Shown piece by piece: positions 9,127 through 17,476 of a stretch of 50,333 nt of DNA. Below the pieces are notes generated by a model that was given only the letters and a program-made list of their open reading frames with translations, was not told where the DNA came from and did not search any database. The first letter of the stretch is position 1. Each line of letters begins with the position of its first letter. The stretch is from the NCBI GenBank assembly GCA_023390245.1, contig JAEWDF010000024.1, positions 1-50,333 on the forward strand. Reading direction: 5' to 3'. A program made the translations under genes and the position numbers. Source of the stretch: Pseudomonadota bacterium. Lineage in GTDB: Bacteria; Pseudomonadota; Alphaproteobacteria; Caulobacterales; Caulobacteraceae.

Positions 9127-9271
9127 TGCGTCGCCTCTAGCGCGCCGCAGGGTGATCACGAAAGCGTCGTCTCGGGTTCGCGCGGGCGTCATGCGCGTTG
9201 CGCGGGGCGCGCTGCGCCGCTAGCGTCCGCGCCGAAGCAGCACAGGCTGCCGTAATAATGTGGGGGTTTAT
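9127..9271. promoter_or_regulatory. Divergent promoter region between hrpB and the amino-acid permease gene
   Basis: 145 bases without a gene, presumably holding both divergent promoters. The permease-proximal end is less GC-rich, and GTGGGGG at 9260-9266 supplies the Shine-Dalgarno sequence for the ATG at 9272. I see no convincing operator symmetry. Confidence 0.4.
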
Positions 9272-10846
9272 ATGTGGCGCATTAAGTCGCTCGATGCGAT
9301 TCTGGCCACGGCCGAGAAGAAATCGCTTCATCGGTCTCTCGGTCCTATTCAACTGACCTTGCTGGGCATCGGGGCCATCATCGGCACCGGCATCTTCGTG
9401 CTGACCGCCGCGGCGGCGCAGAAGGCCGGGCCGGGCATGATGATCAGCTTCGTCATCGCCGGCGCGGTGTGTGCAGTGGCGGCGCTCTGCTATTCCGAAC
9501 TGGCCTCAATGGCGCCGGTGTCGGGCTCGGCCTACACCTACACCTACGCCGTCATGGGCGAACTGCTGGCGTGGTGCGTCGGCTGGGCGCTGATCCTCGA
9601 ATATGCGGTGGCGGCCTCGGCCGTGTCCGTGGGCTGGTCGGGCTATGTGCTGGGCCTGATCGAGAAGGGATTCGGTTTCGACTTCCCCGACCTGTTGTCC
9701 GCCGGTCCCGCCTGGACGATGAACGGCCTCATCCCGACGCCTGACTTCTCGGTGGGGCTTATCAACGTCCCGGCCATCATCGTCGCCCTGGCCGTCACCG
9801 GCCTGCTGATCCTCGGCACGACGGAGTCCGCCCGCGTCAACGCCATCCTGGTGGCCATCAAGGTCGTCGCCCTGACCGTCTTCATCGTCCTGACCTTGCC
9901 GGTCATCGAGACGGCCAACCTGTCGCCCTTCACACCCAACGGCATGTTCGGCGCCTATTCGGGCATGGGCGTCGTCGGCGCCGCCGCGTCGATCTTTTTC
10001 GCCTATGTCGGGTTCGACGCCGTGTCCACGGCCGCCGAGGAAACCAAGAACCCGCAACGCAACGTGCCCATCGGCCTGATCGGCTCGTTGGCCTTCTGCA
10101 CCGTCTTCTACCTGCTGGTCGCCCTGGGCGCGGCCGGCGCGATCGGCGCCCAGCCGGTGGTCGGCGCCGACGGTTCCGCGGTCCAGCCTGGCTCGGCCGC
10201 CTTCATCGCCGCCTGCGCCCTGGCCGAGAATGCCGATCGACTGGTGTGCTCGAACGAAGCCCTGGCCCACGTCCTGCGCGTCATCGGCCATCCGCAGGTC
10301 GGCAACGCCCTGGGCACTGCCGCCCTGCTGGCCCTGCCCTCGGTCATCCTGATGATGATCTTCGGCCAGACCCGCATCTTCTTCGTCATGGCGCGCGACG
10401 GCCTGCTGCCGGAAGGCCTGACCAAGATGCACTCCAAGTGGAAGACGCCCTATATCGTCACCCTGTTCACCGGCATTGCGGTGGCCATCGCCGGGGCCCT
10501 GTTCCCCGTCGGCCAGCTGGCCGACATCTCGAACTCGGGCACGCTGTTCGCCTTCTTCATGGTATCGATCGCCGTGCTGATGCTGCGCGTCAAGGATCCG
10601 AACCGCCACCGTCCGTTCAGGACGCCGGCGGTGTGGGTCATCGCGCCGCTGTCGGCCGTGGGCTGCCTGGCGCTGTTCTGGAACCTGCCGCACGACGCCA
10701 AGATGGTGCTGCCGATCTGGGGCGGCTTCGGCCTGCTGATCTATCTGCTGTACGGCTTCCGCAAGAGCCACGTCGGCCGCGGCCTGATCGAGGTCCACGA
10801 GACCGACAGCGATGCGCCGCCGCCGCCCGTTCCGCCGATCCAGTAG
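9272..10846 (+). CDS. APC-superfamily amino-acid permease (cationic amino-acid transporter type)
   Basis: 524 residues and about twelve to fourteen hydrophobic segments. The N-terminus MWRIKSLDAILATAEKKSLH followed by RSLGPIQLTLLGIGAIIGTG (unwound helix 1 of the APC fold) and FAYVGFDAVSTAAEETKNPQRNVP are diagnostic of the CAT/YfnA-like branch. It would import an amino acid with protons; the specific substrate is not predictable. ATG 9272 was preferred over GTG 9260 because the GGGGG at 9262-9266 is correctly spaced for it. The C-terminus ends in a short acidic/proline-rich cytoplasmic tail. An intrinsic terminator follows 15 bases after the stop. Confidence 0.92.
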   Translation: MWRIKSLDAILATAEKKSLHRSLGPIQLTLLGIGAIIGTGIFVLTAAAAQKAGPGMMISFVIAGAVCAVAALCYSELASMAPVSGSAYTYTYAVMGELLAWCVGWALILEYAVAASAVSVGWSGYVLGLIEKGFGFDFPDLLSAGPAWTMNGLIPTPDFSVGLINVPAIIVALAVTGLLILGTTESARVNAILVAIKVVALTVFIVLTLPVIETANLSPFTPNGMFGAYSGMGVVGAAASIFFAYVGFDAVSTAAEETKNPQRNVPIGLIGSLAFCTVFYLLVALGAAGAIGAQPVVGADGSAVQPGSAAFIAACALAENADRLVCSNEALAHVLRVIGHPQVGNALGTAALLALPSVILMMIFGQTRIFFVMARDGLLPEGLTKMHSKWKTPYIVTLFTGIAVAIAGALFPVGQLADISNSGTLFAFFMVSIAVLMLRVKDPNRHRPFRTPAVWVIAPLSAVGCLALFWNLPHDAKMVLPIWGGFGLLIYLLYGFRKSHVGRGLIEVHETDSDAPPPPVPPIQ

Positions 10847-10861
10847 AATCCGGCGAAGAAG

Positions 10862-10890
10862 AAAGGCCCCGGATCGCTCCGGGGCCTTTT
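10862..10890 (+). terminator. Rho-independent terminator of the permease gene
   Basis: Perfect 12-bp stem AAAGGCCCCGGA / TCCGGGGCCTTT (10862-10873 and 10878-10889) with loop TCGC, ending in four T. It is the only textbook intrinsic terminator in the window. Being nearly symmetrical (A run before, T run after), it could also stop transcripts coming the other way from tRNA-Leu. Confidence 0.9.
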
Positions 10891-10894
10891 GCTT

Positions 10895-10979
10895 TGGTGC
10901 GGATGAGAGGACTCGAACCTCCACGCCTCGCGGCGCCAGAACCTAAATCTGGTGCGTCTACCAGTTCCGCCACATCCGC
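10895..10979 (-). tRNA. tRNA-Leu (anticodon UAG)
   Basis: The minus strand reads as an 85-nt type II tRNA with encoded CCA. The acceptor stem GCGGATG pairs with CATCCGC, the discriminator is A, the D arm is GGCGGAACTGGTAGACGC, and the anticodon stem CCAGA/TCTGG encloses loop TTTAGGT with TAG at positions 34-36. A long variable arm follows (GCGCCGCGAGGCGT) and the T arm is GGAGGTTCGAGTCCTC. The long variable arm and anticodon both specify leucine (CUN codons). Confidence 0.97.
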
Positions 10980-11025
10980 ATCGGCAGGGCGCGGTCCTAG
11001 GGCCTGGGGCGGCCGAGGGCAAGCC

Positions 11026-11382
11026 TCAACGGCCCGCGACCAGTTCGTTGCGTACGCTGCGCCCCAGCGGATCGCGCGACGGCCAGTTGTCGCCCACCTC
11101 GGCCTCGACCATGCGGGTGCAGAAACGCGGAAGGATCTGGCGGGGACGGATCTGGCTCAGGCATACCCGCTCGCCGTCCTGGGACCATCGGCCGGTCCAA
11201 TGCCGGCCGTCCGAGAAATCGGCCGAATAGCGTCCGTCCGGCTCGAAATAGTGCTTCACCCACTTCCCGTTCGGATAGCGGGAGACGATGGTGTTGCCGA
11301 AAGCGTCGCGCATGTCGGCGCGGACGGGCGAACCGCTCGTCGCCATCAGGATCGCAAGACAGCCCGCCGTCGCGATTCGCAT
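11026..11382 (-). CDS. Small secreted protein of unknown function
   Basis: 118 residues from the ATG at 11380-11382, chosen because GGGGAGG lies 8 bases ahead. Residues 1-22 form a Sec signal peptide (MRIATAGCLAILMATSGSPV then RA). The mature part contains FGNTIVSRYPNGKWVKHYFE and GRYSADFSDGRHWTGRWSQD, a small beta-rich pattern seen in secreted proteins of Caulobacteraceae and Sphingomonadaceae whose role is unknown. Two cysteines (CLSQ and FCTR) could form a disulphide in the periplasm. It has its own position between tRNA-Leu and dps, with no operon partner. Confidence 0.72.
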   Translation of the reverse strand: MRIATAGCLAILMATSGSPVRADMRDAFGNTIVSRYPNGKWVKHYFEPDGRYSADFSDGRHWTGRWSQDGERVCLSQIRPRQILPRFCTRMVEAEVGDNWPSRDPLGRSVRNELVAGR

Positions 11383-11454
11383 CGCCCAGATCCTCCCCGC
11401 CATCCCCGCGCCGACTATCGGCGATGCGCGGGGATTTGCAAGGCGGAGGGCGAA

Positions 11455-11973
11455 TCAGCCGTTGCCGCGGCGCCCGGCCTCGAACAGGAACCAGACGCGC
11501 TTTTCCGTCTCGTCCACCCAGTTCTCCAGGAGGCTGGCGGTGGCGATGTCGCCATGCTCGTCGCAGAGGTCGTGGACCTCGCGCATGCGGCTCGTCAGAT
11601 CGTTGTTGTCGTCGCGCAGTTCAGCCAGCATGTCGAGCGGATCAACATAGTCCGCATCATTGTCCGCGACCCGGGTCTCGCGCGCAGCCTGGCCGAGCGA
11701 GCGCAGAGTCATCCCGCCGATCTTGCGGGCGCGCTCGGCGATCGGGTCGGTCATGGCGAACAGTTCGGCCGACTGCTCGTCCAGCAGCAGATGATAGTCT
11801 CGGAAGTGCGGCCCCGAGACGTGCCAGTGGAAGTTCTTGGTCTTCAGGTACAACGAGAAGACGTCGGCCAGCAGGCCGGTCAGGGCGGCGGAGATGCCCC
11901 GCGTCGCCTCCTCGGACAGGCTGGTCGGCGTCCTCAGCGGCGCCAAGCGCTTTTCGTGGGCGGTGGTCGCCAT
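11455..11973 (-). CDS. dps: Dps-family DNA-binding ferritin-like protein
   Basis: 172 residues, typical for Dps. The signature NFHWHVSGPHFRDYHLLLDE followed by QSAELFAMTDPIAERARKIG carries the inter-subunit ferroxidase residues (His, Asp and Glu positions). The N-terminal tail (MATTAHEKRLAPLRTP) contains Lys/Arg residues that in other Dps proteins bind DNA. The protein would form a dodecamer that oxidises Fe(II) with peroxide and shields DNA under starvation or oxidative stress. A perfect palindrome CCTAGCTAGG at 12004-12013, 30 bases upstream of the start, may belong to its promoter. Confidence 0.93.
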   Translation of the reverse strand: MATTAHEKRLAPLRTPTSLSEEATRGISAALTGLLADVFSLYLKTKNFHWHVSGPHFRDYHLLLDEQSAELFAMTDPIAERARKIGGMTLRSLGQAARETRVADNDADYVDPLDMLAELRDDNNDLTSRMREVHDLCDEHGDIATASLLENWVDETEKRVWFLFEAGRRGNG

Positions 11974-12090
11974 GGTCGATCTCCTCGGGTTTGAGCCACA
12001 TAGCCTAGCTAGGATCGCGCGGGCCTGGCGGGAAGGGCCGCAAAGCTCAATTCTGCTTATGGACGGGATCGACCGGATCGATGCCGGCGG

Positions 12091-12134
12091 TGGCTGGGGA
12101 ACTAGGACTCGAACCTAGAATGACGGTACCAAAA
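12091..12134 (-). other. 3' half of tRNA-Gln: attachment-site repeat marking the element boundary
   Basis: Read on the minus strand, these 44 bases run from the anticodon loop (TTTTGGT, anticodon TTG) through ACCGT, the variable loop, a perfect T arm CTAGG-TTCGAGT-CCTAG and the acceptor strand TTCCCCA, discriminator G and CCA. U1-A72 type pairing, G73 and the UUG anticodon identify tRNA-Gln. The 5' half is absent: the bases upstream (CCCAGA) cannot form the anticodon stem. A tyrosine recombinase gene lies 170 bases away on the element side. This is the signature of site-specific integration into the 3' half of a tRNA gene. Confidence 0.85.
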
Positions 12135-12303
12135 TCTGGGATTTCCGACGACGAAACAGATATTTAGCCTGTAAAACACTCGCCTTTTGCACCTAACAAA
12201 ATCAATGACTTAGCTTGGCCCCGTAAAACCCAATCGGGACGGAGCATCATCGATAGTGAAGGCGGCGGCACGGCGAATCCCGCCGCCGCCGCCCAGTGGG
12301 ACG
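12135..12303. other. Element-end intergenic region with a possible integrase terminator
   Basis: 169 bases without a gene. 12135-12240 is distinctly AT-rich and may hold recombinase arm-type sites. At 12261-12290 GGCGGCGGC and its complement GCCGCCGCC form a GC-rich stem directly after the integrase stop on the minus strand, a weak terminator candidate since no T run follows. Confidence 0.4.
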
Positions 12304-14208
12304 CTAGGCCCAAACCTTATTCAGGACTGCCGCAGCAAGCGCCGCCTTGTCCTGGGGGAGGAACCGTCCGTAGTGCGCCTGGACGGTCGCAGGCGTGTCC
12401 TGAATGGCGTAGCTCGCTTGCTCGTAGGACCCCGTCGTTTTCAGGACGTGAGTAGCCAAGACATCCCGGACACTATGTGGGCCGTGGGGCAACAGGCCCG
12501 CAATCGCCCCGCGGCCGGTGTACGGATTGAAGATGCCGTACCTCTGGATGATCAACCTCCACGCCTCGTAGAAGGTGTTCTGATTGTAGGCGGCCTCCGT
12601 GGAGGTCCGCTTTCGAGTCTTCACGAAGACCGTACCGGGGTCGGATGCCCCGGCAAGCAGGATCGGCCGGTGAACCTCAATGTAGGTTTCCAGCCAGCGA
12701 TAGAGATCACCGAGATCTGGAAGCACGAGCCGGAATGGCCGCTTTGAAAAGTAGGCCGACCCGGCATTCTTGAACGCTGCGCACGGCACAAAGACCTCCC
12801 AGCCCACGTCCCTCTCGCTCCATCGCAGTTCACCGCACTTCAGCCGCTCCAGCTCCCGCTCGGTGCGGGGCGTCTGATCCTTTGGGCAGATGAGCATCTG
12901 CCGCAGGTTTTTCTGTCTGAGGCCGAGATGGAGGCCGAGACGGATCATCAGCAACGAACGGACGCTCTCGGCTGCGGCGCGCGGATATCGCCGGGAGTCC
13001 GGCATGCGCTGCAGGATTTCATCCGTGATTTTGCGGTACTCCCCCACCGGACTGGCGGCCTCCAGGATCGGAAGTAGGGGTTCAAACGGATCGCGATGGA
13101 TACGCGCGACGCGGCCGATCTCCCGGGCGCGCTGCAGCGCGTGCTCCTTCATCCGCTCACAGGTGGCGTCCCAGTCGCGCCTGGCGTCATCGACTTCGGT
13201 AGGAGCAACCAGATCTTCGATCGGAACGAGCCGCTCCGCTAGATGGGGGCTCTGTCGTAGCCAGCCAGTCTTCTCGCGCGTAAGCGCCGCGGCGAGGAGC
13301 AGCATCTCGGCTTCCCAGCCCGTGAAGAAGCCACGCCGTCGTTCACGCCACTGGACGTACCAATCCCAGACGGCCGGGAACACGAGGTGGGCGAACGACA
13401 GGTCTTCGATCCGAACCCCAAGCCCCCTCACCTCTCCATCCTCCGACGCCGCCAGCGCCCCGAAGAGAAGGGAGAGGTGCTCACCGCGCTGGGCGGCGGT
13501 CTCTTCGCCCCAGACCCCGGATCGTGGATACCCGATCTCGGTCAGGGTGGACGACTTGAAGCGGATCAACGCGGTCATCTCGCGCTGTAGTTCCGGCGGC
13601 GCAACAAGCTCGACGCAACCCTTGCGGCCCCGACCCCGCCTCTGCGGCAGAACCTCGTCATCGAAGCGCAATGAGAACCGGTGCTTCGACGCCTCGGAAT
13701 GATACAGGCTGTAGGCTGTCCCGCCCGACAGGATGTTGGTTCTGACCCACGAAAGGATTTCCGCCCGTTCGCGGGGAGGTCGCCGCTTGAAGTCGTCGGG
13801 CAGGTGCCACGCCAGACGACGCGCTTCGGAGGGTTCCAGGCCCCTTGGCGCGAGACCCGCAGTCGCCTTCGGCTGAGCCAGGCGGGACCTCAGATAGCGC
13901 GCGGGCAGACGATACCGCGCCTCGATCATGTCGATGACCTTGAGGCTGGCCGGCGTCTGGGGCGTCTTGATGCCACGCCGCCAGTCGAAGATCGTTTTGC
14001 GGTCCGTCAGGCCGCCGCGGGCCTTGATCGCCCTGTGAAGCCTGTGAGCAGGCTCACCGTGGCGGCTCATCTGGAGGTCCAACGCGCCGTGGAAATCCAG
14101 AGGATGGTGTTCGATCTCCCATAGCGGTTCGGGATGATCGACGATCGGAATGGGCGGACGCCCTGGGCGACGCTTTACAGAAACGGCAACGCTACTCGTG
14201 ACAGGCAT
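12304..14208 (-). CDS. Large tyrosine recombinase (site-specific integrase)
   Basis: 634 residues from the ATG at 14206-14208, preceded by AAGGAGAGACC. The catalytic region shows Arg431 in LMIRLGLHLGLRQKNLRQML, His578 and Arg581 in PHGPHSVRDVLATHVL, and the nucleophile Tyr613 in TVQAHYGRFL. These correspond to the R...HxxR...Y set of the phage-integrase family. The protein is far longer than XerD-like integrases (about 300-400 residues): roughly 400 residues precede the catalytic core and include a homeodomain-like stretch (KARGGLTDRKTIFDWRRGIK then TPQTPASL) near residue 75. Its position beside the tRNA-Gln fragment makes it the enzyme that inserts and excises the element. Confidence 0.85.
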   Translation of the reverse strand: MPVTSSVAVSVKRRPGRPPIPIVDHPEPLWEIEHHPLDFHGALDLQMSRHGEPAHRLHRAIKARGGLTDRKTIFDWRRGIKTPQTPASLKVIDMIEARYRLPARYLRSRLAQPKATAGLAPRGLEPSEARRLAWHLPDDFKRRPPRERAEILSWVRTNILSGGTAYSLYHSEASKHRFSLRFDDEVLPQRRGRGRKGCVELVAPPELQREMTALIRFKSSTLTEIGYPRSGVWGEETAAQRGEHLSLLFGALAASEDGEVRGLGVRIEDLSFAHLVFPAVWDWYVQWRERRRGFFTGWEAEMLLLAAALTREKTGWLRQSPHLAERLVPIEDLVAPTEVDDARRDWDATCERMKEHALQRAREIGRVARIHRDPFEPLLPILEAASPVGEYRKITDEILQRMPDSRRYPRAAAESVRSLLMIRLGLHLGLRQKNLRQMLICPKDQTPRTERELERLKCGELRWSERDVGWEVFVPCAAFKNAGSAYFSKRPFRLVLPDLGDLYRWLETYIEVHRPILLAGASDPGTVFVKTRKRTSTEAAYNQNTFYEAWRLIIQRYGIFNPYTGRGAIAGLLPHGPHSVRDVLATHVLKTTGSYEQASYAIQDTPATVQAHYGRFLPQDKAALAAAVLNKVWA

Positions 14209-14539
14209 GGTCTCTCCTTGGATCGCCGCGGATCGCGGCATGGAGAGACGAACGAGAAGCCGGAGGTCCCTAAATCAGGTCCCTGCATTCACACCAGCGT
14301 GTTGGCGAAGCGCCAGGAGCGGTCATTGACCCATGGCCGATAGCTGACGTTCCATCTACCTCCATTGACCTCGGGCAATGGACGGAGAATGGTCCAAGGG
14401 TGCCTGGTAGTTTGGCGCGGCCTTCAGCACGGCCGACTGCGAGACCTCGAACGCCGGCCTAAGCCGCCGCATCCCGCTGGTTCACATCGGCATCGACGGT
14501 ACCCCGTTCGGACTGAATGACGGGAAAACCTGAATACGG
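14209..14539. other. Intergenic region upstream of the integrase gene
   Basis: 331 bases. The end near 14209 carries the integrase ribosome binding site and presumably its promoter. Between 14280 and 14470 the minus strand can be read in short coding-like stretches (for example RRLRPAFEVSQSAVLKAAPN and NVSYRPWVNDRSWRFANTLV in different frames), which may be debris of a decayed gene; no intact gene is present. Confidence 0.35.
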
Positions 14540-16666
14540 TCAGGTTAGCAGCACAGGGCTACCCCACGAGAGGATATTGGAAATCCGTTCGGCTGCCCGG
14601 TCGCTCCTCAGGCGGTCAAGCGCGGGTGCATGTGGGTGGAGACGTTCAAGATCATGAAGAAGCGTCGCGGGGGTTTGCATGCGGTCGACTGCGGATTTCA
14701 GAGCGTCTGCTGGACCTAGGCTGCCGAGGTCCAGAGCGAACGAGCAGCCGAAAGCGAGGGCGGCGAAATAGTCGATTGGCCAGAGATGCCCGACGACCGT
14801 CTGAGCAGCTGTCGTCAGGTCATGTCCGAAGCCAATCCGCGCCAAGCCGCCGCGATTCTGCGTGGCAGTCGCGCTACAGATATTCAGAACCAGCAGACGC
14901 CGCCCGTCGTTCGGTTGGGCGAAGCCGGAAATCTGTGCGGAGGTCAGCACTTCACCCCCCGCGAGAATGAGGCCGCTCTCGTTCTGACGGAACGGGGATT
15001 GGGCACCGTGACCTATGACCCACAGAAGATCGGCTTCAACGTCCTCATAGAAGGTCTGGAAGGCCGCCGCATCGAGAGGGCCTGCCACGACTTTGACGGT
15101 CCAACCGAATTGCTGCGCGACCGCAGCCAAGAAGGACACTTCAGCTTCGGTGGTGTGGGTCTCGCCTGGCCAGACAGAAAGACGGCGGATTTCACGTCGA
15201 TCTTGCCCGGCTGTCACGCTCGCCTCCAGCGGTGCGAGCCACCCGAGGCGCTCCGCCAGCAGCGCCTGCAGAGGATCTCGATGCGCCGGAAGCACAATGA
15301 TTGAGCGCGGCCTCCAGCCCTGCGGCAGTGCGGCCTCAAGTGCATCCAGCCGATAATGGCCCGACATGGCCCGGACGAGGTCATCCGCCATATCGAAAGC
15401 CGGAGCGCCGATCATCCGATCGTCCAGCGGCCGGCCCCGATCCCCATCCGGTCCTCGGAAATATTCGTTCAGGGCGGCGGACAAGGCGTCGAGCAGAAGT
15501 TGAAGTGTCGCCACCGGCTGCTCTTCACCAACGTGAAGGCGCCCGCCCGGCCACAGATAGGCCACGCCGTGGCGATGGGCGGATCCGACGAACAAGACGT
15601 TCGCGTCGGGCCGGTCGTGATCGTCGTTGCCATACCAAGCCCAAAGCACGTCAACGATATCGTCGACGGTGCCATATTCCGCGAGGCTGAAGATCAGCGG
15701 ATGGATGATCGACACTCGGGCTTCAAGCGCGAGCGGGGCTTGGTCCGCCGCCTCGCCGGCCCGGTACTGGGCCACGAGGGTGCGGATTTCGGCGAGGACC
15801 TCGGTGCGAGCGGCGACCCAGTGGTCCAGCGTGTCGAGTGTCACTGAGAGGAACTGTAGGGCTTCGTGCTCGACAAGCACCGGACGAAGCTCGTCGAGAG
15901 CCAGTCGGGCCCACTCCTGGTGCGTCCGCCCGGTCCAGCGACTCGCGCTGGTCGTGAACAGCATGGCCACCGTCGCTCTGGCACGAGGTGCGAGTCGATC
16001 GAACATTGCGGCGAGAGATCGGACAAGGGGTTCAGCATGTGGATCATCCCGATCCGTCGCCCAATTTGCGATGGTGACGATGGCGGTCACTCGGTCATCC
16101 TCCGGCAGACCCGCGACAATTTCATCAACGACATGTCCGATGCAGAAATCTGCGATATCTGCACACCACTGGTCCATTCCACCGAGTTTTCTCGCGATCA
16201 TGAACGCCGCGCTGATCCAGTCGGTTAGATGAGCTCTGCAAAATTGGTTGGCGCGGGCAGACGCGCCGTCGAACGGAGGCAGCCGGTACTGACCCCTGTT
16301 CGTGCGGGCGTCAAAAACATGCGTTCGGCAGGCCGACCAGTGAAGCCATGAGTAGCAATCGCCGTTCTGCCCCAAGGCGATGGTGGTCGCGATCGCAGGA
16401 CTGGAAACTAGGAATCGAACTGCATCGATCTGAGCGGCGCCGTCACCATCTGCGACCCGCGTCGTCTCGTCGGTCAGGTCGAGCCTCACCAGCTTCGCAA
16501 ACTCGAGCAGAGCGCCCCGCCCCTGCATCTGAAGTTCGACCATCTTCTCAATCAGGAGCTGAGCGATGGCCGCGGGGGAGTCCCCGGCCCATGCGAAGTG
16601 CGCATCCCACCGAAGCAGGTCAGGCCAAGCGGCGGCGGTACGGGGGAAGGTTTCGCCGAGCGTCAC
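14540..16666 (-). CDS. CHAT-domain protease-like protein
   Basis: 708 residues starting at a GTG. The C-terminal 170 residues are a CHAT (caspase-like) domain: catalytic His553 in LLWVIGHGAQSPFRQNESGL and Cys597 in RRLLVLNICSATATQNRGGL, then the structural segment AAQTVVGHLWPIDYFAALAF. The N-terminal 500 residues are helical and give no recognisable repeat or domain to me. CHAT proteases act as caspase-like or separase-like cysteine proteases, and several are effectors of abortive-infection systems. It is transcribed away from the ParB/SNF2 operon, separated by a 352-base gap, so it may be a partner in the same defence unit; that link is inference from location. Confidence 0.78.
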   Translation of the reverse strand: MTLGETFPRTAAAWPDLLRWDAHFAWAGDSPAAIAQLLIEKMVELQMQGRGALLEFAKLVRLDLTDETTRVADGDGAAQIDAVRFLVSSPAIATTIALGQNGDCYSWLHWSACRTHVFDARTNRGQYRLPPFDGASARANQFCRAHLTDWISAAFMIARKLGGMDQWCADIADFCIGHVVDEIVAGLPEDDRVTAIVTIANWATDRDDPHAEPLVRSLAAMFDRLAPRARATVAMLFTTSASRWTGRTHQEWARLALDELRPVLVEHEALQFLSVTLDTLDHWVAARTEVLAEIRTLVAQYRAGEAADQAPLALEARVSIIHPLIFSLAEYGTVDDIVDVLWAWYGNDDHDRPDANVLFVGSAHRHGVAYLWPGGRLHVGEEQPVATLQLLLDALSAALNEYFRGPDGDRGRPLDDRMIGAPAFDMADDLVRAMSGHYRLDALEAALPQGWRPRSIIVLPAHRDPLQALLAERLGWLAPLEASVTAGQDRREIRRLSVWPGETHTTEAEVSFLAAVAQQFGWTVKVVAGPLDAAAFQTFYEDVEADLLWVIGHGAQSPFRQNESGLILAGGEVLTSAQISGFAQPNDGRRLLVLNICSATATQNRGGLARIGFGHDLTTAAQTVVGHLWPIDYFAALAFGCSFALDLGSLGPADALKSAVDRMQTPATLLHDLERLHPHAPALDRLRSDRAAERISNILSWGSPVLLT

Positions 16667-17018
16667 GGTCTCACTATATGGGATGGAGGTGCTGCGAAGT
16701 ATCTGGCGCTTAACTTTAACCGCCCCCTCAGATTGAGACCAGTTTGCGCCGATACTGTTGAAAAAGTCCGCGAGCGCGGCTCAGTCCTTCTTCTTGGCTC
16801 GATTTGAAGCCAGGTCGAAGTTTTAAATGGTTGATTTTCTTGAATATGGATTTCAAGGGAGGGACAGAATCGCATTCGTTCAGGCCACCCACAACCTTGA
16901 CGGTTTTGAAGAACGCAGACATCCGCTAGGGCTTGAGCGATTTCCGGCGCTTGCGCCCGACGATTCTGGAGGCGCACGTGACGCACAACCGGCACTCCCT
17001 CTGTCCGAGGACAGCACC
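16667..17018. other. Divergent intergenic region with a possible insertion-sequence scar
   Basis: 352 bases between the CHAT gene and the BglII-fold gene, less GC-rich than its surroundings. On the minus strand GGACTTTTTCAACAGTATC (about 16752-16770) resembles a terminal sequence common in IS5/IS1182-type elements. A short open stretch ahead of it on the minus strand ends with PLKSIFKKINHLK-like codons. No transposase gene or matching inverted repeat is present, so at most this is a relic. Both divergent promoters should also lie here. Confidence 0.3.
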
Positions 17019-17474
17019 ATGAAGGTCTCGCTACACAGTCACTGCGCCGGTTCCGAACGCGTTCCGCCACACATCCTCGAAGAGGTTCTCGCGGCCGCAG
17101 ACGCAGTCGATATCCGCATCGAACGCGGCGCGGCGCCGCGCATTCGCGACCAGTTTGTCGCTGCCCTGCGCCTGAAGGGTTGGTCCAGCGAAGTAACGGT
17201 CGCCCGCGGATCCGACATGAGCATTACTTCCATGCGCGAAGACATCGGCCTGTGTCTTCAGACAGGCAATATGGCGCGCATGTACGCCGACCTGATGAAG
17301 CTCCAGACGCTCTATCTCAACAACGCCATCCAGGCCGCCGTATTCGTCTTGCCATCCCAGCCGGTCGCGTTGGCGATCGGCGACAACATCGCCCAAGCCA
17401 CGCGTCTGGAACGTGAGCTCGAGATATTCCGCAAGGCCTTCTACGTCCCCACCCTGATCGTCGCGCTGGAGTAA
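17019..17474 (+). CDS. BglII-fold restriction endonuclease-like protein with altered active site
   Basis: 151 residues from the ATG at 17019, preceded by AGGACAGCACC. Residues 44-151 (IRDQFVAALRLKGWSSEV through MYADLMKLQTLYLNNAIQAA and NIAQATRLERELEIF to TLIVALE) match the layout of BamHI/BglII-type PD-(D/E)XK enzymes, in which a conserved segment reads D-x9-E-x-(E/Q)-(W/F)-x-N. Here the corresponding stretch is ITSMREDIGLCLQTGN, with Cys in place of the catalytic Glu and Thr at the Asp position. It is the first gene of a four-gene operon with the ParB-fold, SNF2 and DUF3883 genes. It could be a DNA-recognition or scaffold subunit rather than the cutting enzyme. Family assignment is by eye. 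Confidence 0.6.
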   Translation: MKVSLHSHCAGSERVPPHILEEVLAAADAVDIRIERGAAPRIRDQFVAALRLKGWSSEVTVARGSDMSITSMREDIGLCLQTGNMARMYADLMKLQTLYLNNAIQAAVFVLPSQPVALAIGDNIAQATRLERELEIFRKAFYVPTLIVALE

Positions 17475-17476
17475 AC

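Noticed and set aside
6754..9255. Long plus-strand open frame antisense to hrpB
   Set aside because: It is a GC-rich antisense shadow with Arg/Gln/Gly-biased composition and no motif.
14280..14470. Short minus-strand peptide-like stretches that might be a small gene
   Set aside because: They are split between frames and lack a start, so at most they are remnants.
16827..17018. Extended N-terminus for the BglII-fold protein
   Set aside because: The extra 64 codons lie in the less GC-rich intergenic region, do not resemble the family, and the ATG at 17019 has a ribosome binding site.
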